DNA of 64,000 nucleotides from the NCBI RefSeq assembly GCF_013394855.1, contig NZ_JABMLK010000001.1:930001-994000 (forward strand), written 5' to 3'. This document shows, one piece after another, positions 46,757-54,967 of the stretch; position 1 is the stretch's first letter, and every line of letters begins with the position of its first letter. The DNA comes from Limnobaculum xujianqingii. Lineage in GTDB: Bacteria; Pseudomonadota; Gammaproteobacteria; Enterobacterales; Enterobacteriaceae. The notes under the pieces were generated by a model. It worked only from the letters and a program-made list of their open reading frames with translations. It ran no database searches and was not told the origin of the DNA. Position numbers and translations under genes: made by a program.

Positions 46757-47836
46757 TTAATTAACTAAGCGTAAATGGCTTTGACCATTCAGACCATAAA
46801 GCTGCCGAACTTCCGGTAGGTGCAGACTAAATACTGAAGCCAACTCATTTTGGTCATAACTTAACTCTTCTCGAACATATTCTATCATTTCATTCAATAG
46901 AGTCGGTTTTTCTCCATTTACCTCAAGCTTTACTGGTTCATCTATCTTATAACGCTTTATTGCCATTTGGCGCCAAATCCAATCACTCTGTCCTGCTGTA
47001 ATTGCATTTAGTGTTTTAGCTCTATAAAGAATGAAAGCCATAGAAGTCCGCCAAAATGGTTTTAAATAGGCAGCTTTCTCTATGTTAATGTTTCGCAGTT
47101 GATTCCCGATATCAATCGCAGGCATCAGGAACTCTGCAGCAAACGCATTTGCTTCATCTTCCATTGTATGACTTGGGGCTTTATGCATAACTAAATGCCC
47201 TAACTCATGAGCTAAAGTAAAACGATACCTGTCCATTGGCTGATTTTTATTGATAAAAATTAATGGCGGTAATGTAGGAAGATTATAACTTAACCCAGAA
47301 AGACCAGAGTCTTCCATATCGCAATCAATAATTATTATTCCTGCTCTTTCCAAGGCATCAACTATATTCTTTATCGGGCCTCTGGGAAGATGCCAAGCTC
47401 TACGAACATTCTGAGCTATTTCCTCAACTGGATAATCTTCTGGATCATAATACGGAAGCTCATACTCAGGCTCAAAATCAACAAACTGTAATAGCTTTCT
47501 AACATGAGCAATTCGTACGTTAACCTCAGCAAGTAACTTATCCAGAACTTTCATTCCAACTGATGCTTTCTTGCGATACATAGGATTAACACTAACAGGT
47601 CCGCCATATAAACGCTCAGGAAGCATAAAAAAATCAATAGGGCACGATAAAGCCTGAGACAAGCTATTTAACTGCTCATCAGTAACAGGTTTTAATCCTT
47701 GCTCTATTTTTGAAAGAGTACCTTGAGACACTGAAATTCTAGCAGCCAATTCCTTCTGGCTGCAGCCTAACATTCTTCGTCTCAATTCAATCATTTCAGG
47801 GCGTATGGTAGTTGCTGGCTTAATCTCCCCGACCAT
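46757..47836 (-). CDS. XRE-HTH plus ImmA/IrrE metallopeptidase (RmrT-like)
   Basis: A 359-residue protein. An N-terminal XRE helix-turn-helix (MIELRRRMLGCSQKELAARI, SQGTLSKIEQGLKP; about 15-65) is followed by an ImmA/IrrE zinc protease with FTLAHELGHLVMHK (HExxH, about 215) and a downstream Glu in DEANAFAAEFLMP. It overlaps the upstream gene by 17 bp, a two-gene unit that ends in a terminator. The HTH-protease protein beside an unknown partner is the layout of the RosmerTA toxin-antitoxin defence system, as far as I recall. Alternative: a phage repressor-cleaving ImmA-like regulator. Confidence 0.82.
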   Translation of the reverse strand: MVGEIKPATTIRPEMIELRRRMLGCSQKELAARISVSQGTLSKIEQGLKPVTDEQLNSLSQALSCPIDFFMLPERLYGGPVSVNPMYRKKASVGMKVLDKLLAEVNVRIAHVRKLLQFVDFEPEYELPYYDPEDYPVEEIAQNVRRAWHLPRGPIKNIVDALERAGIIIIDCDMEDSGLSGLSYNLPTLPPLIFINKNQPMDRYRFTLAHELGHLVMHKAPSHTMEDEANAFAAEFLMPAIDIGNQLRNINIEKAAYLKPFWRTSMAFILYRAKTLNAITAGQSDWIWRQMAIKRYKIDEPVKLEVNGEKPTLLNEMIEYVREELSYDQNELASVFSLHLPEVRQLYGLNGQSHLRLVN

Positions 47837-48446
47837 TTTCTATTTTCGCCTCTCTCGTCTTCGTCCGCTTTGCTTTAACAACGGACTTCGCTGGTTTAAC
47901 TTGTGTGGCTTTCTGATCTCCACCGTCACCCCAAAGATTATTATTTTCAGGCATTTCATGCACATTGTAGTTACTGAGATCAATAGCCCAAGCTACATAT
48001 TTCCCATTTCTTTGAGTGAGGACTATTTTATCAATTTGTACGCCATCGTCACTAAGTATATATAACAATTCTAAGCGAACTAAGCCGCCAAATAGATCAA
48101 CATTAGGATCGTGGAAATCCATAGCTGCTTGCGTTGGGTAGTTTGATGACCGAAAATTTTTATCCCCTTTCTTGATTCGGACAAAATATTTATCCTGAAT
48201 AAGAAATCCGGTCTGATGTCGAAGCTTTATATACTTGATATCACTCAGCCCACTGGTTTCAATTTCATCATTTAGAAAGAATAATGCATCGTTACGTAGA
48301 ATTGCGGCCCGAGCACGCTTATCCATCAAGCGATGAGCCACACTATTTAACAACCAACCATTCCATACCTGACTAAAAACAGAGGTAAAAACTGGGTAAT
48401 ACTGATTAAACTTCGAATCCGCTTCTTCTTTTGTAATTAATGCCAC
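47820..48446 (-). CDS. Unknown partner of the ImmA/IrrE protein (RmrA-like)
   Basis: A 208-residue soluble protein (MALITKEEADSKFNQYYPVF, then LMDKRARAAILRNDALFFLND, YIKLRHQTGFLIQDKYFVRIKKGDKN). The C-terminal 30 residues are very basic (KPAKSVVKAKRTKTREAK). No known domain is recognised. The shared operon and 17-bp overlap with the HTH-protease gene suggest a toxin-antitoxin or defence pair, with this as the first product. Strand agrees with the late operon, but terminators flank it. Confidence 0.65.
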   Translation of the reverse strand: MALITKEEADSKFNQYYPVFTSVFSQVWNGWLLNSVAHRLMDKRARAAILRNDALFFLNDEIETSGLSDIKYIKLRHQTGFLIQDKYFVRIKKGDKNFRSSNYPTQAAMDFHDPNVDLFGGLVRLELLYILSDDGVQIDKIVLTQRNGKYVAWAIDLSNYNVHEMPENNNLWGDGGDQKATQVKPAKSVVKAKRTKTREAKIENGRGD

Positions 48447-48572
48447 GCTAAATAACCTTTTAATATTTTGTTGTGAAATGCAGCATTAGTATAAAACCCA
48501 GCTACAAAAACAGCAACAAAATATTCCAAAAACTATTCCAAAAGCATTAATTGACTGATTTTAAAATTAAAA

Positions 48573-48595
48573 AACCCGCTCAAAGATGGCGGGTT
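48573..48595 (-). terminator. Second terminator downstream of Q
   Basis: AACCCGC(tcaaagatg)GCGGGTT with A-run on the plus side. With the one at 48739 it isolates Q from the cassette. Confidence 0.8.
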
Positions 48596-48738
48596 ATTAA
48601 TGAAGCTCTTCGGCGTAGCTATTCCAGCTTACAATGAAAATCTATACTGAATGACTGAATATGTCAATAAAATAATTCCATTTAATTAAGTTAATATAGA
48701 AATATTTCCTATAATTCATATCAAAAGGGAAATAAAAA

Positions 48739-48760
48739 AGCCCCAGCATCAACTGAGGCT
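48739..48760 (-). terminator. First terminator downstream of Q
   Basis: AGCCCCAG(catcaa)CTGAGGCT, A-run before on the plus strand. Q-modified polymerase would need to read through both this and the next one if the late promoter lies upstream of them. Confidence 0.75.
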
Positions 48761-48783
48761 TTATCTACAATCACTCAAAACAA

Positions 48784-49143
48784 TCAATCTGTAGCGTATG
48801 CATCACCACTATTTACATAAAGCTGACCAGCTATAAACGCCTCTGCTACCCGTAAGATGCCCGTTACATAACTTGTTGCCTTCCCGATCTGCTTCGCTAA
48901 CTTTGCCTGACTAATTCTATAAATATAATGAGCTATCACTAATTTGTAGGCTAATTCATCATAATGCCTTAATCCTGATACCGCGCTATCAACCTTCATT
49001 GCATCGGATTCGCTACACTCCGCACGAGTATAATCAGACGATGATTTCATATCCTGAAAGCCAGGAGCCACCTTTTTATACTCAGTGCCACAACTACACC
49101 TTGCCCAATTTCCCCACATTTCCAATACAGTTTTAATATGCAT
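48784..49143 (-). CDS. Antitermination protein Q-like
   Basis: A 119-residue protein. MHIKTVLEMWGNWARCSCGTEYKKVAPGF, CSESDAMKVDSAVSGLRHYDELAYKLVIAHYIYRISQAKLAKQIGKATSYVTGILRVAEAFIAGQL is the phage_antitermQ (PF06530) pattern, with an HTH in ISQAKLAKQIGKATSYVTGIL. It lets polymerase read through late terminators. TGTGTGGAG is the ribosome-binding site 8 nt before ATG. Confidence 0.85.
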   Translation of the reverse strand: MHIKTVLEMWGNWARCSCGTEYKKVAPGFQDMKSSSDYTRAECSESDAMKVDSAVSGLRHYDELAYKLVIAHYIYRISQAKLAKQIGKATSYVTGILRVAEAFIAGQLYVNSGDAYATD

Positions 49144-49161
49144 ATTTACTACTCCACACAG

Positions 49162-50193
49162 TTATTTTCTTAATGCACCAATACCCAGGGCTCTATTCAA
49201 AAATCTGAATAACAACGTTAACTGGTTATCGTGCCTCTCTTCCCATGCCTTCGTATCGGCATGAATTTCCCCGTGGCACCGTCTGCACAACGGAAGCACG
49301 AAAAGATCGTGTACTTTTGTTCCCATTCCTCCCAATCCATGGCCTATGACATGATGCGGATCATCAGCAGTAGCACCACATCCACAACATGGCTGTGTTT
49401 TTACCCATCGAGTGTATTGTTCACATTCCCAGCGAATCAGTTTTGGTTTAAGCATGTAAGATTGCGGCGGTTCTGCATCACCGACTAATTTAATAACCGG
49501 CTTATCCAGTTGTTCCCATCCCTCACGGGCCATTACTGCCATTTCTTCAATCACTGGTACCGCTCTATCATCAAACGGCGTTATATCTGCCTCTTTCATC
49601 TCTCCGCCTGGTAGAGAATTTTTAGGCAGATTCAATACCTGCCGGGCAATATCTTCTGGCAACCGGTCAGACACCGATTTAAGAACAGACCACCAACACA
49701 CCTCATGAATACTAAGTTGATGGTCTTCCGGTATCCTTAAATCACTGCTGATGCGCTCAAGAACCCATTCAATAATATTGCGCCGAGCCAGCTCATCCAG
49801 TACCGGCGTTGACCATTCACGCATTTTATTATCATGATGCCAGCATAACCTGATCGCGCTATTGCCATAGTTCAGGGTAGTTAATTGGTGGTGACAGTCT
49901 TCATCTGATACCTGGCAGCACTTCCGACCTGATATGGCGTTGATTAACTGGCTCTTACCACCAGCAGCCAAAATTACATCAGAATTTATCAGGAACGGGG
50001 TCAGGGCATGATTAAATGCTAGGTTCTGAACAATATCGGGCAACGGCCCAGAGTTGACCTGCTGTAAATATTCCGGCTCGTTACAAATAAGGATCCGTTG
50101 TGTGCGCCGAAAATTGGGGAGCAGTTCGCTCCCCGGTTTCAGTATCACAATTCCAAGATCCTGCTGAACATAAGGTGTTAGCAGCATTCTCAT
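49162..50193 (-). CDS. DUF968 family putative recombination nuclease
   Basis: A 343-residue protein. The C-terminal CCGCGATADDPHHVIGHGLGGMGTKVHDLFVLPLCRRCHGEIHAD is the DUF968 zinc/HNH-like domain of lambdoid nin-region genes. The N-terminal 200 residues are less conserved. Between the antirepressor-like gene and Q, as in nin regions of many phages. It is predicted to act on DNA, but the substrate is unknown. Confidence 0.82.
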   Translation of the reverse strand: MRMLLTPYVQQDLGIVILKPGSELLPNFRRTQRILICNEPEYLQQVNSGPLPDIVQNLAFNHALTPFLINSDVILAAGGKSQLINAISGRKCCQVSDEDCHHQLTTLNYGNSAIRLCWHHDNKMREWSTPVLDELARRNIIEWVLERISSDLRIPEDHQLSIHEVCWWSVLKSVSDRLPEDIARQVLNLPKNSLPGGEMKEADITPFDDRAVPVIEEMAVMAREGWEQLDKPVIKLVGDAEPPQSYMLKPKLIRWECEQYTRWVKTQPCCGCGATADDPHHVIGHGLGGMGTKVHDLFVLPLCRRCHGEIHADTKAWEERHDNQLTLLFRFLNRALGIGALRK

Positions 50194-50196
50194 GAT

Positions 50197-50988
50197 TTAC
50201 ACCACCTGTGCTAAACCCAAAGTACCTTTCATTTCGAATCGACCGATTTTAGGGTGATACCAGTATTTGCTACGTACAGGCCGAGTAGATTCATTAAGAA
50301 CAGTTTTAATTGCCCCAAGGAAATCATCCTCCCGGACAACTGTTACATTAGACAAGATACCTACAGGAGTCATAAAAGGTACTTTTTTACTTTCCAGGCT
50401 AAATGCTTTTATTAAATCACGCGTTTTCTGTACAGATAATCCACCTTCAGAGGAAAGATTTTTGATTGTCTGCCACCCCGGAGGGATGGCGCCTGAAGAA
50501 ATCTGCTCTATTTGACGCTCAACGCCATTAACCCGACACTCAAACTGCTTCATTCGACGCTGATTAGCTACAGCTTCAGATGCTATACGAGCAATCATCT
50601 CAAGTTCTGATTCAGGTTCATCCCTAAAATAGGCACTTTCCATTTTTTCAAAGAATGACCAGGCTTCATCAGTATCGACAATCTTTGACATTCGGGCGGC
50701 GCCTTTCTCGGTATATAGAGTTAAGCTGCGAGCCTTGTTCGAAATTTGTGCGTCAATATTATTAGCGCACAAAATTTGCACTTCATCGCCAGTTAAGGTG
50801 ATCACATGAACCCCTTCGATGAAGCGAGATCGGTGATTGGACAAATTGGCACGGAGATTGGATGCTGTCGTACCGTAACCAGCCGCCAGCGTTTCAGTGG
50901 TAACGACGCGGGCACCTTGCCATTCAATGACAGGAAGATTTTCGACAGCAATAGTAGAAACTACGCCAGTAGCGTTTAATTGATTCAT
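50197..50988 (-). CDS. ORF6N-domain antirepressor-like protein
   Basis: A 263-residue protein. The N-terminal ORF6N DNA-binding domain (LPVIEWQGARVVTTETLAAGYGTTASNLRANLSNHRSRFIEG) is followed by a linker coil and a C-terminal domain, GWQTIKNLSSEGG...ESKKVPFMTPVGIL...TRPVRSKYWYHPKIGRFEMK, shared with the KilA-N protein at 53414-54175. Such proteins modulate lytic gene expression. Its leader carries a GTGCAG hairpin (51017-51050) and TGTGTGGAGG. Confidence 0.85.
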   Translation of the reverse strand: MNQLNATGVVSTIAVENLPVIEWQGARVVTTETLAAGYGTTASNLRANLSNHRSRFIEGVHVITLTGDEVQILCANNIDAQISNKARSLTLYTEKGAARMSKIVDTDEAWSFFEKMESAYFRDEPESELEMIARIASEAVANQRRMKQFECRVNGVERQIEQISSGAIPPGWQTIKNLSSEGGLSVQKTRDLIKAFSLESKKVPFMTPVGILSNVTVVREDDFLGAIKTVLNESTRPVRSKYWYHPKIGRFEMKGTLGLAQVV

Positions 50989-50996
50989 GTGTTTTC

Positions 50997-51050
50997 CTCC
51001 ACACAGTTTTAGTGATGCTCCTCCCCAAACATCTGCACAATGAAAGGAGC
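50997..51050 (-). repeat. GTGCAG hairpin plus TGTGTGGAGG leader of the ORF6N gene
   Basis: On the minus strand, GCTCC...CAT-T-GTGCAG-ATG...GGAGC forms an interrupted hairpin (outer arms 51046-51050 and 51017-51021; loop 51033-51038). It is followed by TGTGGAG (51003-50997), 9 nt before the ATG. Same plan as the elements at 54353, 60094 and 62246. Confidence 0.65.
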
Positions 51051-51126
51051 GGTTAGATCGAAAATACAGCAGTGATAAACTTTTTTCTAGCCATTAATTC
51101 AATGAAAATTAAAGACTACCGTACCA

Positions 51127-51216
51127 TTACTGCCTTTTCTTTAGTTTCTCTGGTGCTAATAACAAAACAGCTACACCGGCACAGGCCACAACGGTCAAAA
51201 ATATTGCTAATCCCAT
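51127..51216 (-). CDS. 29-residue membrane micro-protein
   Basis: MGLAIFLTVVACAGVAVLLL then EKLKKRQ: one TM helix with a basic end. GGAGGCGCA precedes ATG and its first codons overlap the PerC-like gene stop (51207), so translation should be coupled. Unknown function. Confidence 0.55.
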   Translation of the reverse strand: MGLAIFLTVVACAGVAVLLLAPEKLKKRQ

Positions 51217-51563
51217 TGCGCCTCCAGTTCATCAAGATCGATTTCGACTATAACTCCGGTTGCACCTTCGCTTTCATCCGTCTTTCTTAATGCTGCCGCT
51301 TTCTTTAACGCTCGATAACACCGGTCTTTTCCATCCATGGCGTACTTCTGGGTATAGGCATTGTCGTTTAAATCAAATACCAATCCCCATATCTCTATTG
51401 CCCGGCGTAACCATCCCTTATTCTCGTAATGATGAGCAAGCCTACATACGTCATAGAATGCCGGACTCTCTCCGGAGAACTGAGGTGGTTTTTCTGGCCC
51501 TCTAAATGCACCAATACAAGTGGAGGCGATTTCATCATGTAGCACGGCGTTACTTTTCCTCAC
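51207..51563 (-). CDS. PerC-family regulator-like protein
   Basis: A 118-residue protein. CRLAHHYENKGWLRRAIEIWGLVFDLNDNAYTQKYAMDGKDRCY matches the PerC family core (ExKGLWRRAAxRW...). Phage-encoded PerC-like proteins are known to activate host virulence or adhesion genes. The N-terminal 35 residues and acidic C-terminus lie outside the domain. It overlaps the methylase gene by 4 bp. Confidence 0.7.
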   Translation of the reverse strand: MRKSNAVLHDEIASTCIGAFRGPEKPPQFSGESPAFYDVCRLAHHYENKGWLRRAIEIWGLVFDLNDNAYTQKYAMDGKDRCYRALKKAAALRKTDESEGATGVIVEIDLDELEAQWD

Positions 51564-52207
51564 GCTGCCACCCTCCCCAGCCGCCCCGCTTCCCTTCGGA
51601 TTTGTTCCAGAAATGCTTCGCCGGTGTCTACCAGTTGATCACGGGTCACATAGCTGAACCGCTCCCCTTTCCACGTCTTATCAAAAACTACTATCGCACC
51701 AGCAAAGAATGCGCCGGTTGGTTTTTGCTTGTCGTTGGCAGGGATAAACCACAAGGGAGCATCAAACCCGATGCGTCCACGGATGAAGACAATGTGATCG
51801 GCATCTTCTGGCCACCATGCCTCCGATGTTGCTGCTTTGATTAAAAACACATACCGGCCGCCCTTCTCACGCATCGCCATTGTGTGATTCATGATATGAG
51901 TCATGCCGGTTATATATTCCCCGTCATGCTGCTGTGGTCGGCTATAGGGTGGATTAGCAAACGCGGCGCCGCGCAACTCTTTCAGACGTTCAGACCAGTC
52001 CTGAGTTAGCGCGTTGTCCTCTGCTGTGTAATACGCTGGGCATTTGCTGTTTTCAGCATCAGTAAACAGATCTAGCGCCAGCGGACCAAACATACTGTTG
52101 ATACCCCAGAATATGGGATCTGGTGTACGCCACTGATCGCCTATGTCTTTTAGATAATGACTTTCAACTGACCGCTGTTCCATCAATTCTTGGCTGTAGG
52201 TATTCAT
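51560..52207 (-). CDS. Phage N6-adenine methyltransferase (Dam type)
   Basis: A 215-residue protein. QWRTPDPIFWGINSMFGPLALDLFTDAENSKCPAYYT and GAAFANPPYSRPQQ (NPPY catalytic motif) mark the phage DNA N-6-adenine-methyltransferase family PF05869. The SAM-binding part is LALDLFTDAEN. It may protect phage DNA or time replication. It overlaps the replication gene. Confidence 0.9.
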   Translation of the reverse strand: MNTYSQELMEQRSVESHYLKDIGDQWRTPDPIFWGINSMFGPLALDLFTDAENSKCPAYYTAEDNALTQDWSERLKELRGAAFANPPYSRPQQHDGEYITGMTHIMNHTMAMREKGGRYVFLIKAATSEAWWPEDADHIVFIRGRIGFDAPLWFIPANDKQKPTGAFFAGAIVVFDKTWKGERFSYVTRDQLVDTGEAFLEQIRREAGRLGRVAA

Positions 52208-53238
52208 GCTGCAGCCTCCCCTGATAGCCGTTCGCTATATTCTGTCCAGAGACTATTCCAGCGCTGCTGGGCAAACGATGCCTGCTGATTCCTGATACCG
52301 GCTTTTCCTGCGGCCTTCCGAACTTCAATTTCTAACTGGCTAGGATTGGTGATTTCACCAACACCGGAAGTGTAACGGCGATACGCTGCATCACGTTCTG
52401 AGTTATCAACACCTGAGCCCTTGATCGGCTTCCCGTCCTTCACCCACTTTCCGTTTACGTATTCAGGCCGCCCACTTTCATTCCATTTTTCTGCTGCCTG
52501 CAAGTATCCGGGGAATTTACTCGGGCTAAACAAGGGAATTGGACGTAGATACTCAGACATTTTGAGATCATCCCCCCATTTCTCGTTCGTGTAGTCCACG
52601 ACCAAAAGCAGTTCAGATAGCGTAAAGCCCTCAATCAGTCTGGCGCGAATGCCTTCCAGTGAAGTTTTACTTGGTTGATATTTTGATCCAGTCACTAAGT
52701 TCAGGTGGTTTAATACCTGCTTAGCCTGATCAGTAATCATTGTTGCGGGGTCTGGCTGCTCAGCAGCCGGACAAGAGGTTTTAACTGATGGATCTTGTTT
52801 TGAACTTACTGACGGATCGTGTCCAGATTCTGGACCCTGAGAAACCGATTTTTTGATATTTCCTGAACGTTCAGATTCTGAATGTCCAGTTTCTGAATGT
52901 TCGGATTCTGAACGTCCAGAATCTGAACCCTGAGAATAAATAGCATTGGCTGCTGTCCGTAACTTCTCCACGTTTAACCGGTATATGTTGGTGGCGCTGC
53001 GCTGTCCCTTTCTACGTTCCTGTTTTGTTAACCAGCCTTCTTTCATCAGCTCATTAATAGCCGTAATGACCGTGCTACGACCTGCGCCAATCTGACGGGC
53101 AATTGTATCGACTGATGGCCAGCAAACGCCTTCATCATTCGAAAAATCAGCCAGCCGTACCATGATGGCCACTTTCATTGTCTTCATGCCAGAAGAGGCG
53201 CAACCATCCCAAACATATGCAGATAATTTTACGCTCAT
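52204..53238 (-). CDS. Phage replication initiator, O-like, with internal origin
   Basis: A 344-residue protein. The N-terminal winged helix (MKVAIMVRLADFSNDEGVCWPSVDTIARQIGAGRSTVITAINELMKEGWLTK) is followed by a flexible Ser/Glu-rich segment coded by five iterons (about 103-130), then a C-terminal domain (LNHLNLVTGSKYQPSKTSLEGIRARLIEGFTLSELLLVVDYTNEKW) of the phage conserved-C type near DnaD proteins. No helicase loader gene P was recognised, so it probably recruits host helicase by itself or with the next genes. Confidence 0.85.
   Translation of the reverse strand: MSVKLSAYVWDGCASSGMKTMKVAIMVRLADFSNDEGVCWPSVDTIARQIGAGRSTVITAINELMKEGWLTKQERRKGQRSATNIYRLNVEKLRTAANAIYSQGSDSGRSESEHSETGHSESERSGNIKKSVSQGPESGHDPSVSSKQDPSVKTSCPAAEQPDPATMITDQAKQVLNHLNLVTGSKYQPSKTSLEGIRARLIEGFTLSELLLVVDYTNEKWGDDLKMSEYLRPIPLFSPSKFPGYLQAAEKWNESGRPEYVNGKWVKDGKPIKGSGVDNSERDAAYRRYTSGVGEITNPSQLEIEVRKAAGKAGIRNQQASFAQQRWNSLWTEYSERLSGEAAA
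52863..52937 (-). repeat. Five 15-bp iterons, probable replication origin
   Basis: Tandem units of exactly 15 bp inside the initiator gene: CTGAACGTTCAGATT, CTGAATGTCCAGTTT, CTGAATGTTCGGATT, CTGAACGTCCAGAAT and CTGAACCCTGAGAAT. A T/A-rich patch (52848-52861) borders them. Lambda O binds similar iterons inside its own gene. They code the repeated SE-rich linker. Confidence 0.8.
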
Positions 53239-53417
53239 GATTGCTGGCCCTCCGCTACATCCTGAACCAGCGTATATTGCTGGTAAAATGCATCGCGAGG
53301 CATAGTACAGTCGTATTTCAGATGCAACGGACGATACGTGACCATCACTTTTGAATGCTTTTTATATGAGCGGATATAACGAACTTTAACGCCGTCAGAA
53401 TTTCGACAGAGGATCAT
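53235..53417 (-). CDS. Small phage protein (DUF4222-like)
   Basis: 60 residues (MILCRNSDGVKVRYIRSYKK, then VTYRPLHLKYDCTMPRDAFYQQY). The beta pattern and late C-x-M/C-P-R-x-x-F resemble DUF4222 proteins of lambdoid early regions. It overlaps both neighbours by 4 bp. Confidence 0.6.
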   Translation of the reverse strand: MILCRNSDGVKVRYIRSYKKHSKVMVTYRPLHLKYDCTMPRDAFYQQYTLVQDVAEGQQS

Positions 53418-54175
53418 ACTGATACCTCCTTCATTTCAAATCGGCCCAATTTAGGGTGGTACCAATATTTACTACGGCAGGGACGGGTAGCCCCTCGCTT
53501 TACTTCCGTTAGGGCTGCTATAAATTCGGCTTCATTGGCTACAGTTGCATTAGCAAGAACACCATTCGGCGTATTGAAAGGTACTTTTTTGCTTTCTACG
53601 CGAAATGCTGCAATCAGAGCGCGAACTTTGTCATCAGACAGACCAGAAATTGCTACTAAGTTTTTTATAGTCTGCCATCCCGCTGGGATTGTTCCCGCAG
53701 AAATGCGGTTAACTTCGGCTGATACACCAGAAACACGCTGTTCTATAGCCAATAGTCGCCGTTGACTTTCAGCGGCAACAGTAGCCATTTTAGCGATCAT
53801 CTCCATCTCAGTTAATTGAGTAGGCATCTGAATGCCAGAATCAAATGTCCTGATGACTTTTAAGTTAAATGCAGGACTAATCCACATGGCATACGCATAA
53901 ACCAGTTCACGACACGCGTATGTACCCTGATTAATGCCTCCTCGGATTGATTCGAATGAAGCAATGCTCATATCTGAGCAACGGTCAATTTCTGCACATA
54001 AATCTCTAATCTGATCATGTCGCAAAAAATTAGCGGGTTTATGCCGTTCCTCACCACCTGCTGCAATATGTAAGTCATTGAGACTATAACGCCCCGCCGA
54101 ATCTTGACGGATAGTTGTTCCATCGATGGCTAAACCAGAGGTATCAGCCGTTGGCTGAGTGGCTAAATGATGCAT
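53414..54175 (-). CDS. KilA-N domain antirepressor-like protein
   Basis: A 253-residue protein from ATG 54175 (MHHLATQPTADTSGLAIDGT; upstream GGGGTGG). The KilA-N DNA-binding domain spans about 14-105 (YSLNDLHIAAGGEERHKPANFLRHDQ, YACRELVYAYAMWISPAFNLKVIRTFD). The C-terminal 110 residues (GWQTIKNLVAISGLSD...ESKKVPFNTPNGVL...TRPCRSKYWYHPKLGRFEMK) are paralogous to the ORF6N protein at 50.2 kb. Confidence 0.87.
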   Translation of the reverse strand: MHHLATQPTADTSGLAIDGTTIRQDSAGRYSLNDLHIAAGGEERHKPANFLRHDQIRDLCAEIDRCSDMSIASFESIRGGINQGTYACRELVYAYAMWISPAFNLKVIRTFDSGIQMPTQLTEMEMIAKMATVAAESQRRLLAIEQRVSGVSAEVNRISAGTIPAGWQTIKNLVAISGLSDDKVRALIAAFRVESKKVPFNTPNGVLANATVANEAEFIAALTEVKRGATRPCRSKYWYHPKLGRFEMKEVSV

Positions 54176-54342
54176 ACGCCACCCCGCCGATTCACTACAC
54201 CCACAATTCCAGCGGCGCGACTGTGGTTGCACGGTACCCAGCGACCTTTTATCATGCGCTCATACCGAAACAACGCGCCACGCCCTACCAATGGAACAGC
54301 GCGAAGTTGCGGAAAATGCAACTTTGTTGTTAAACTGATCAT
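54163..54342 (-). CDS. Hypothetical small early protein
   Basis: 59 residues (MISLTTKLHFPQLRAVPLVG, RGALFRYERMIKG). TGTGGAGTAATTAAC precedes ATG 54342, and the stop overlaps the KilA-N start (54175), so it is probably translated and coupled. GRGALFRYE and GVVNRRGG look like conserved phage micro-ORF pieces, but I cannot name the family. Confidence 0.55.
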   Translation of the reverse strand: MISLTTKLHFPQLRAVPLVGRGALFRYERMIKGRWVPCNHSRAAGIVGVVNRRGGVCII

Positions 54343-54349
54343 GCGTTAA

Positions 54350-54898
54350 TTACTCCACACAGTTGTTTTTGACGCCGACGCCAGTGACCTGCACAGTCCT
54401 GGCGTCAACCTTTTCTTCGGGCGGACAAAAATATCGATATAGCAGAGTGTTATATTCCATCCACTTGGCTATGACCTGATGACTGTCATCTTCAATAAGC
54501 TCTCGCTCTGCCAAATCGATCACCCCATCAGCAATAGCCAGCTTCACTTTCTCTGAGTGCTTACCCATCCAAGTGATGGCATCCAGTAGACGATTATTGA
54601 TATCGTCATTATCTACTTCACCGATATCCACCAGTGGTACATTTACGCTATTTGAGTACCGGGATACTGCATCTGCAATATGAGTAGTCCCACTCGCTCG
54701 TTGCAATACCAGCGCCCAGCCCATCGGGAAAATCTGATCACCATCTGCACGTAGCCGGTTAAATATTGCGTTCTCTGTTACGTCTAACCATTCAGCCGCG
54801 TCAGAATATCCACCGGGCAGACTTGCTATTGTCTTTTTGATAGCAATAATCAGCCATTCCGGCTGCTTTTCTGCTTTCCAATTTTGTTTAGGTCCCAC
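54350..54898 (-). CDS. ymfL: YmfL-like regulatory protein (CII position)
   Basis: A 182-residue protein. LIIAIKKTIASLPGGYSDAAEWLDVTENAIFNRLRADGDQIFPMGWALVLQRASGT has an HTH and matches the YmfL family known from e14. It occupies the cII position, first gene after the Cro-like gene on the rightward (here minus strand) early transcript. It may act in lysogeny control or replication. Confidence 0.8.
   Translation of the reverse strand: MGPKQNWKAEKQPEWLIIAIKKTIASLPGGYSDAAEWLDVTENAIFNRLRADGDQIFPMGWALVLQRASGTTHIADAVSRYSNSVNVPLVDIGEVDNDDINNRLLDAITWMGKHSEKVKLAIADGVIDLAERELIEDDSHQVIAKWMEYNTLLYRYFCPPEEKVDARTVQVTGVGVKNNCVE
54353..54406 (-). repeat. GTGCAG hairpin plus TGTGTGGAGTAATTAAC leader
   Basis: On the minus strand GACGCCAG-GAC-TGTGCAG-GTC-A-CTGGCGTC forms a strong two-step hairpin (54406-54377), followed by TGTGGAG (54359-54353) and ATG at 54342. 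It overlaps the 3' end of the ymfL-like gene, so the structure is constrained also by coding. Confidence 0.72.
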
Positions 54899-54967
54899 AG
54901 TTATCCCCTTTTAGTTGTGGTTTTAATAGGTATCTTGAGTAAGTAATAATTCTCCTTGTGTTAGGGA

